From positions 25,153-89,152 of the forward strand of contig JBPOHS010000114.1 of assembly GCA_052035295.1 (NCBI GenBank): a stretch of DNA of 64,000 nt. Reading direction: 5' to 3'. A program made the translations under genes and the position numbers. Positions 58,450 through 64,000 of this stretch are shown piece by piece (position 1 is the stretch's first letter; each line of letters begins with the position of its first letter). This DNA is from HdN1 sp052035295. Lineage in GTDB: Bacteria; Pseudomonadota; Gammaproteobacteria; Pseudomonadales; Ketobacteraceae. The notes beneath the pieces are model-generated. The model was given only the letters and a program-made list of their open reading frames with translations, ran no database searches and was not told where the DNA came from.

Positions 58450-59469
58450 GTGCTCGACAAACAGACTGTCTACGGAATCTATCTCGCGTACATCGATGAC
58501 TACCTGCGCGAGCTGGGTTACGACAGTGCACAGATCTTTCGTGACGGGGGCATGGACACGATCGACCGGCTGGAGGAGGTCGAGCGGGTCGACGTCGACA
58601 CGTTGGCCGCCATCATGCGCAGCGTCAACCAGCATACCCGACGACGCAGCATCTACCTTGAGCTCGGCGCGCGCATTCCCATCCTCGCCAACGGCAACCT
58701 GGGGTCGGCCATCATGGCGTGCAAGGATGTCAGGACCGTCATGTCACTGATCGAGCGCTATGCCGCCATCGTGTTGCCTGCCGTAAGAATCACCTTGCAT
58801 CAGGCGAGAGAGGAAGTCGTCGTCGAATACCAGCTTTCCACCAGTTGGCCCGAGGTCAATATCGCCCTGATTGAAGCATTCATCGGCACCACCAGTTACA
58901 ACGTGTCGTTGATGACGGGGCAACCGTTTTATCCGCGCCGGGTAACGGTCACCTACAAGCAACCACCCGACCCCGGCATGTACCTCCCCTACACGCATTG
59001 CGACATCGAGTTCAACGCCAGCCAGAACAGCATGGTATTCACACAGGCGCAATTCGATCTGCCGATCAAGACCGCCAACGCCCTTAACCAGCGCGTTATG
59101 GTCAAACAGTGCGAAGACGAACTGAAAAAGGTGCAATCCCACACACAATTGACAGAACGCATCCGCGAGATCATCTCGATCTATCTCGATGAGTCACCGT
59201 CGATTGGATTTGTCGCCGACAAGCTGCGCGTGTCCGAGCGCACGCTGAGGCGCCGCCTTAACGAGGAAGGTATCAATTTTCGCGACGTGCTCAAGGCCAT
59301 TCGTCACGAAACGGCGCTGTATTACCTGGGTAAAACCGACATGCGCATCGAGAGTATCGCGTTTCGATTGGGCTATAAGGAGACCGCCAATTTCCGCAAG
59401 GCCTTCAGGGAAGTCGAGGGCATGTCACCACGCCAGTGGCGCGACAGCAGAATCGCCGTCCATCCGTGA
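58450..59469 (+). CDS. AraC-family regulator of the hydroxylase operon
   Basis: This 339-residue protein starts at GTG 58450 with GGGGAT upstream. The N-terminal effector domain (Arabinose_bd type) is followed by the C-terminal double HTH (SIGFVADKLRVSERTLRRRLNEEG; IESIAFRLGYKETANFRKAFREVEGMSPRQWR). It belongs to the OruR/AlkR-like group. It is divergent from the reductase-alkB operon, with 179 bases between starts, so it is the likely activator of that operon, probably sensing the hydrocarbon or its product. Its own regulation is unknown. Confidence 0.92.
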   Translation: MLDKQTVYGIYLAYIDDYLRELGYDSAQIFRDGGMDTIDRLEEVERVDVDTLAAIMRSVNQHTRRRSIYLELGARIPILANGNLGSAIMACKDVRTVMSLIERYAAIVLPAVRITLHQAREEVVVEYQLSTSWPEVNIALIEAFIGTTSYNVSLMTGQPFYPRRVTVTYKQPPDPGMYLPYTHCDIEFNASQNSMVFTQAQFDLPIKTANALNQRVMVKQCEDELKKVQSHTQLTERIREIISIYLDESPSIGFVADKLRVSERTLRRRLNEEGINFRDVLKAIRHETALYYLGKTDMRIESIAFRLGYKETANFRKAFREVEGMSPRQWRDSRIAVHP

Positions 59470-59568
59470 AAAACACCCCGGCAAAGCAAGGGCATAGCGC
59501 ACTATTCGCAAAATGCAAAATTTTCCTTTGGCGGTAGGAATTTCCTGTCCTACAATTTGTATACGACA

Positions 59569-59595
59569 TAAACGTGGACAGTTTTTTACCAATAA
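59569..59595 (+). promoter_or_regulatory. Weak sigma-28-like site upstream of the CheB-CheR hybrid
   Basis: TAAA (59569-59572), exactly 15 bases, ACCAATAA (59588-59595; consensus GCCGATAA, 6/8). A sigma-70-like TACAAT (59551-59556) is close by, so the assignment is uncertain. Confidence 0.3.
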
Positions 59596-59616
59596 GAACG
59601 AAGTACAGGGATCGCA

Positions 59617-59656
59617 ATGTTGAAATCCGTAGTGGCTGTCGGGGCTTCTGCCGGTG
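59617..59656 (+). pseudogene. Disconnected CheB start of the hybrid signalling gene
   Basis: An AGGGA site followed by ATG at 59617 opens MLKSVVAVGASAGG, the typical first strand and active-site Ser loop of CheB methylesterases (VVAIGASAGG). After about 14 codons the frame leaves the CheB fold. The homologous sequence resumes one frame away at ATDGMPLQPNRIYIIPPG, roughly 45 residues further on in ordinary CheB domains. An out-of-frame internal deletion therefore separates the start signals from the rest of the gene. Confidence 0.75.
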
Positions 59657-62600
59657 GATGTCGCCACCGACGGCATGCCTCTGCAGCCCAACCGGATTTA
59701 TATTATTCCGCCGGGATTTCACTGCGAAGTTGTGCGTGGACACATGTTGCTGCGCAACGACACCAAGATTGGTCCGCGACCCAGCATTGATCGCCTGTTT
59801 GATTCGCTGGCCATGCACGAAGGCGTGCTGGTGGTTGGCGTCGTGTTATCCGGCACGGGTACAGACGGCACGCGCGGCTTGCTGTCGATCAAAACGCAGG
59901 GCGGCATTACCATCGCCCAGCTGCCCCAAAGTGCCGAATATGAATCCATGCCCGCCTCGGCCATCAATCAGAGTGCGGCCGACATCATTCTTGCGCCCGA
60001 GGACATGGGCAAAGCGATCAACACCATCGTCAACAAATTGTACGGAGAACCGATTGACGGCAAGGAGAAAGGCTCTCCCATTGCCCGGATTCTCGATCTG
60101 ATACAACGCAAGACACGCATTGATCTGTCAAATTACAAGCCCTCCACGTTACAGCGTCGTATCCTGCGCCGTGCCAACCTCAGTCGCGCATCCTCGATGG
60201 ATGACTACCTGAATCAGCTCAGTGGCGATGACGTGGAACTCAATGCCCTGGTCAATGACATTTTCATTTCCATTACCTGTTTCAAGCGTGACACGAAGTT
60301 GTGGGAGGCAATGGAGTCGGTCATTACTGATTATGTGCACAACTGCTCGCGCAATCTGCGGATCTGGTCGGCCGGCTGTTCGACCGGCGAAGAACCCTAC
60401 TCGATTGCCATCCTGCTGGAACAGATCAAGCAGCGCCAGCAACTCGATTTCGAGTATCAGATCCTCGCGACCGACATCAGTGAAAAGGTGATAGCACAAG
60501 CCCGCAGCGGCATTTACGATGCCGAGGTGCTCAACAATCTGATGCCAGACGAAGCCTCACAGTTTTTCTCGCCGGTGCATGGCTCCTTCCAGGTCAACAA
60601 GAGTATCCGCGATCGTGTCATTTTTTCGGTACACAACGTCCTGGTCGACCCGCCCTTCTCCCGCATCGATCTGCTTTTCTGCCGTAATTTGCTGATTTAT
60701 TTCAATACCGTACTGCAGGAAAAGGCCCTGCGCTGCTTTGGTTACAGTCTAAAACCCAAGGGCGTACTGACGCTGGGCATGAGCGAAACCATCAGTGCCC
60801 AACGCAAACTGTTCGAGGACATCAGCTCAGAACTGAAGGTCTATCGCCGCAACAACATAGCCATCAGTTTCCAGCTCGACAGCTATGCGACCCCCAGCCC
60901 CTTCGTTATCGAGCCCAAGAAGCAGGAGCGCAAAACGCTCGACTTTCTGGGCGAGATTCACCAGTCGCTGGGAGCGGCGCGTGGGGTCGAGTCCGTGCTG
61001 ATCAATGACAGCGATGAGATCGTTTTCAAGAGTGGCCGCTGTGAGCCGCTGACGATCATTCCGGAAGGCAAATTCAGCCCGAGCTTCTTTGCCAACAGTC
61101 ACCCGAAATTCCGCGCAGCGCTCCGCGCCATGTGCTTCAAGGCGCGGCGCACCCGCGAACAGGTCTATTTCCAGGAAGCGCTCGACCTTCAACACAACCT
61201 GATAGCCATTACCGTAACGCCCAGCACGTTGCATGAAAACTGGCTTGTCATCACCCAGGAACTGCGCCCCCTTTCCAAGCCGGACAGCCAGCGCAGTCGC
61301 GGCGGCGAAGTCGATACATCCGAAGACAACCAGCGTCTCATCGAAGAGCTGGAAAACGAACTCAACGCCACTCGCGAAAGCTTGCAAACTGTCGTCGAGG
61401 AGCTGGAAACCACCAACGAAGAGTTGCAGAGCACCAACGAAGAACTGCAATCCTCGAATGAAGAATTGCAGGCAACCAACGAAGAACTGCAAACCACCAA
61501 TGAGGAACTGCAGTCTTCCAACGAAGAGCTGCACACGGTCAACGAAGAGCTACGCACCAAGAATGACGAGCTGCAACAGATGTCTGCCGATCTGGTGGCA
61601 CTGGAAGAAGCCCTCGAAGTACCTTACGTGTTGGTCGGCACCAATGGCAGGGTGTCCAAGTATTCGCGTTATGTCCTTGATCTGATCGATCCGGAAAGCC
61701 TGCACGTCAACGATCTTTTCAAGGGCGTGATCTGGAATACCCATCGACGCGACGATGAATCATTGATTGTCGATGGCGTGCGCGCCAGTCTCGAATCCGA
61801 CCGCAGCGCCGAATACATCATGACGTTCAACAACGACAACGTGTATTGCGTACACATCCGCCCTTACCAGAAAAAGGGCTTGGGGGATGTCTCCGGCTGC
61901 CTGATCGTGCTCAATGACGTATCACGTGAATTTCGTCAGGTCCTGCAGCATTCGGTGGAGCGTGACAAAGCCTACGAATTGCTGGACACCCTCAATAGCG
62001 GCATTATTCTGACCGACCGCAATGGTATCATTACGTTCGTCAACCGCTGTGCAAATACCATGTTTGATCTGCCGGCTGATGCGCTGGGGCAATTTTTCGA
62101 CAAGACCGTGCGTCTTTACAATCATGTCCGTCAAGAACATCCGGAAATCGGCGTTTTCCAATCGCTGACGCAAGATTTCAAACAGGAAGATTTTACGCCA
62201 GTCGATCGACGCATGATGCGACGCAAGGGCAGCGAACTCATCTACCTGGATTTGAACGCCAAGCCGGTGATATTCGGGGAACAGAAAGAGCCTGGCTGGC
62301 TGATTTCGATTGCCAATGTGACCAACATTATTTCCCTTAACGAGAAGATTCAGTGGGCAGCCTACCACGACAGCCTGACCCAACTGGCCAATCGCCGTTA
62401 CTTCAATGAATACGTTGAACAGTGCCTGCAACAACGCAACAGCCTGGGTGCGTTTGTCTATGCCATTATCGATCTGGATCGATTCAAGCCGATCAACGAT
62501 ACCCATGGCCACAAGGCGGGTGATGAGGTGCTGGTCAAGATCGCGCGGGCCATGCAGGGCGTTCTGCGCAAATCCGATGTGCTGGCGCGTATCGGTGGTG

Positions 62601-63685
62601 ACGAATTTGCCCTGATTCTGCCGCACACCAGCATGGACAATGCCGCCTTCATTCTCGACAAACTGGTAAAAGCCGTAGGTCAGTTACGCTTCAATTTTGG
62701 TGAGAAGACCGTTTCATCCAGTCTTTCGATTGGCTGGATGAGTGTCGGTGACGAGGAATTCGTTACACCCTCCGAGCTTTATCAGCGTGCTGACGGTGGC
62801 GTTTACGAAGCCAAAAAACTGGGCGGTGACCGCCATCATAATGTGTTCGGCGCTGCAACACAAAATTCGTCCCGCCGTTACCTGATGCTCGAAGAAATTC
62901 GCCAGGCACTGCGCGAAAAAACCTTCGAGCTCTGTTTTCAGCCCATTCGCGCATTGCAGCCGAACGGATGCGATTATCGCTACGAAGTGTTGCTGCGACT
63001 GCAACACAATGATGGCTTGCTGTTGCCAGAACGGTTTCTGGCCGTCGCCGAACGCTATCGGCTGATGCCTCAGATCGACCGTTATGTCATCGAGCACGTA
63101 CTAAAAATGGCCGAAAATAATGCCCCTGTATTGGGTTGCGGCATTTCCCTGAGCATCAATTTGTCGGCGCAAACCATCAAGGATCGCTCGATCACCGATT
63201 TTATCGACCGCATCGACGTAGCCAACCTGGCGCTGGGTTGCATTGTGTTTGAAATCAGCGAAACCTCGGCGGTTGAGGACACTGACGATGTCAGACACTT
63301 TATCGACTTCGCCCACAGCAAGGGTTTCAAGATTGCGCTCGATAACTTCGGTACCAGCTACTGCAGCTTCCACCTGCTGAAAATGCTGCCGGTGGATTTC
63401 GTGAAGGTGGATGGCCATTTCATTGCCACATTGTGCGATGATCCGACCGATCAGGCGTTTGTCGAGTCGCTACTCAAGATCGCGCGCATGAAGGGTTTTC
63501 AAGTCGTGGCCGAGTGGGTCGACAACCGGGAAAAGCACGATTATCTGGCCGAGCTGGGCATCGACTACATGCAGGGCTTTTTCATCGATGCCGGCCACAG
63601 CGAGGCGGAGCTGCTGAAAACTCTGACGCAACTGCGCGCAGACAAAGGCACCTGCATCACGAGTTGCCGCAACCGCACCCAATAA
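59654..63685 (+). CDS. CheB(truncated)-CheR-PAS-GGDEF-EAL hybrid signalling protein
   Basis: The main frame encodes 1343 residues from a GTG with no visible ribosome binding site. Order: C-terminal part of a CheB domain (1-125; active-site Asp region VLSGTGTDGTRG intact but Ser loop lost), CheR methyltransferase (135-415; SAM motif IWSAGCSTGEEPYS, LLFCRNLLIYF), a long heptad coiled coil (555-650), PAS domains (660-890), GGDEF (IGGDEFALIL, with RKSD five residues upstream as an inhibitory site) and a C-terminal EAL domain (YEVLLRL; FEISET; VKVDGHFI). The EAL domain has DNFGTS instead of DDFGTG, which may weaken hydrolysis. Such CheBR-PAS proteins mix receptor adaptation and c-di-GMP control. 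Whether the gene is still expressed from the disrupted start is unclear. Confidence 0.85.
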   Translation: MDVATDGMPLQPNRIYIIPPGFHCEVVRGHMLLRNDTKIGPRPSIDRLFDSLAMHEGVLVVGVVLSGTGTDGTRGLLSIKTQGGITIAQLPQSAEYESMPASAINQSAADIILAPEDMGKAINTIVNKLYGEPIDGKEKGSPIARILDLIQRKTRIDLSNYKPSTLQRRILRRANLSRASSMDDYLNQLSGDDVELNALVNDIFISITCFKRDTKLWEAMESVITDYVHNCSRNLRIWSAGCSTGEEPYSIAILLEQIKQRQQLDFEYQILATDISEKVIAQARSGIYDAEVLNNLMPDEASQFFSPVHGSFQVNKSIRDRVIFSVHNVLVDPPFSRIDLLFCRNLLIYFNTVLQEKALRCFGYSLKPKGVLTLGMSETISAQRKLFEDISSELKVYRRNNIAISFQLDSYATPSPFVIEPKKQERKTLDFLGEIHQSLGAARGVESVLINDSDEIVFKSGRCEPLTIIPEGKFSPSFFANSHPKFRAALRAMCFKARRTREQVYFQEALDLQHNLIAITVTPSTLHENWLVITQELRPLSKPDSQRSRGGEVDTSEDNQRLIEELENELNATRESLQTVVEELETTNEELQSTNEELQSSNEELQATNEELQTTNEELQSSNEELHTVNEELRTKNDELQQMSADLVALEEALEVPYVLVGTNGRVSKYSRYVLDLIDPESLHVNDLFKGVIWNTHRRDDESLIVDGVRASLESDRSAEYIMTFNNDNVYCVHIRPYQKKGLGDVSGCLIVLNDVSREFRQVLQHSVERDKAYELLDTLNSGIILTDRNGIITFVNRCANTMFDLPADALGQFFDKTVRLYNHVRQEHPEIGVFQSLTQDFKQEDFTPVDRRMMRRKGSELIYLDLNAKPVIFGEQKEPGWLISIANVTNIISLNEKIQWAAYHDSLTQLANRRYFNEYVEQCLQQRNSLGAFVYAIIDLDRFKPINDTHGHKAGDEVLVKIARAMQGVLRKSDVLARIGGDEFALILPHTSMDNAAFILDKLVKAVGQLRFNFGEKTVSSSLSIGWMSVGDEEFVTPSELYQRADGGVYEAKKLGGDRHHNVFGAATQNSSRRYLMLEEIRQALREKTFELCFQPIRALQPNGCDYRYEVLLRLQHNDGLLLPERFLAVAERYRLMPQIDRYVIEHVLKMAENNAPVLGCGISLSINLSAQTIKDRSITDFIDRIDVANLALGCIVFEISETSAVEDTDDVRHFIDFAHSKGFKIALDNFGTSYCSFHLLKMLPVDFVKVDGHFIATLCDDPTDQAFVESLLKIARMKGFQVVAEWVDNREKHDYLAELGIDYMQGFFIDAGHSEAELLKTLTQLRADKGTCITSCRNRTQ
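61390..61575 (+). repeat. Tandem 21-base coding repeats in the CheBR coiled coil
   Basis: Eight or so near-identical heptads (NEELQST, NEELQSS, NEELQAT, NEELQTT...) encoded by 21-base DNA repeats. They form a rigid coil between CheR and PAS and could vary in copy number. Confidence 0.8.
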
Positions 63686-63791
63686 GGCACCGTTGGTGTC
63701 GGCACGACGAATTGACACCCGGTGCAGGCACCCCCACAATGCAACCTGGTTTCAATTTCTTCCTGCCCCTTCACACCAGGAAAAGTACCGG

Positions 63792-64000
63792 ATGGCATCG
63801 ACCAACCCTTCCCACGCTTCTGCCTCGACACTCATTGCCCGGACCGGCAGCCGCAGCACCGCTGCCCGCGTTACCGTTCTGCAGTGCCTGCTCGAAGGCG
63901 GACACGCACTGTCCCATCAGGAAATCGACCAGGCACTGATGCAGGAGGGTCTTCGCCTCGATCGCGTCACCCTCTATCGCACGCTCGATTGGCTGGTCGA
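63792..64000 (+). CDS. Fur-family transcriptional regulator (5' part)
   Basis: The window holds the first 69 codons of a Fur-superfamily repressor. The ATG at 63792 follows AGGAAAAG. A low-complexity N-terminus (ASTNPSHASAS) precedes the winged HTH: RSTAARVTVLQCLLEGGHAL, then the Fur-type recognition helix RLDRVTLYRTLDWLV. Fur, Zur, PerR and Mur all share this N-terminal pattern, and the metal-binding half is beyond the window edge. The metal therefore cannot be predicted. Confidence 0.85.
   Translation, partial: MASTNPSHASASTLIARTGSRSTAARVTVLQCLLEGGHALSHQEIDQALMQEGLRLDRVTLYRTLDWLV

Noticed and set aside
61390..61575. CRISPR-like 21-base repeats
   Set aside because: They encode heptads of a coiled coil and are contiguous, so they are not an array.

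Overview
The window looks like chromosomal DNA of a free-living, flagellated gammaproteobacterium, probably a marine or soil hydrocarbon user related to Pseudomonadales/Oceanospirillales. The evidence is the rlmL-rmf-pyrD order, a CheV-type chemotaxis protein, sigma-28 (FliA) promoters, a 180-kDa-class NAD glutamate dehydrogenase, a MoxR/Bat operon and an AlkB-type membrane hydroxylase. The genus cannot be named from sequence alone. I recognised no tRNA, rRNA, insertion sequence, prophage or CRISPR array.

Layout. 1-6.4 kb is a motility and signalling block: the 5' part of flagellin with a sigma-28 promoter, an OmpW porin behind an Anr/FNR-like box, a DUF1499 lipoprotein, cheV, an EAL-HDOD protein, and a di-iron (ODP-type) metallo-beta-lactamase-fold protein paired with a small helical protein. 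6.5-15.6 kb holds a glutaredoxin-like protein coupled to a very large envelope protein, a sigma-28-driven DUF5610 protein and two coiled-coil proteins of unknown function. 15.6-26.9 kb is housekeeping: rlmL, rmf, pyrD, a cupin, DUF2835, NAD-GDH and uppP. 26.9-33.8 kb is mixed: a decayed DUF2236 gene, a GMC oxidoreductase, an RND/MMPL exporter, a yjfB-like motility gene with its own sigma-28 promoter, a beta-barrel protein and a lipoprotein. 33.9-41.3 kb is a six-gene MoxR/DUF58/VWA/BatD operon.

41.3-55.9 kb is accessory metabolism and stress. It contains a TonB receptor, a DUF1348 protein, a three-module PPOX-reductase-ferredoxin fusion translationally coupled to a glutathione transferase, and two tandem LysR regulators. 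Next comes a bufferin-type metallophore cluster (YHS protein, DoxX, GST, BufA1/DUF2282 precursor, BufB/MNIO enzyme, BufC partner), then a TetR/metal-dependent hydrolase pair and an XRE regulator divergent from a small membrane protein.

55.9-59.5 kb is a hydroxylase system: an AlkB-family di-iron hydroxylase, its 2Fe-2S/FAD reductase and a divergent AraC regulator, with an inverted repeat in the shared promoter region. 59.6-63.7 kb is a giant CheB-CheR-PAS-GGDEF-EAL hybrid whose CheB domain has suffered an out-of-frame internal deletion. The window ends in the start of a Fur-family regulator.

The most noteworthy items are the bufferin cluster with its extra YHS/DoxX/GST genes, the ODP/helical pair, the unusual AlkB signature with its operator candidate, the broken CheB start, and several promoter or operator motifs that tie unknown genes to known regulons.
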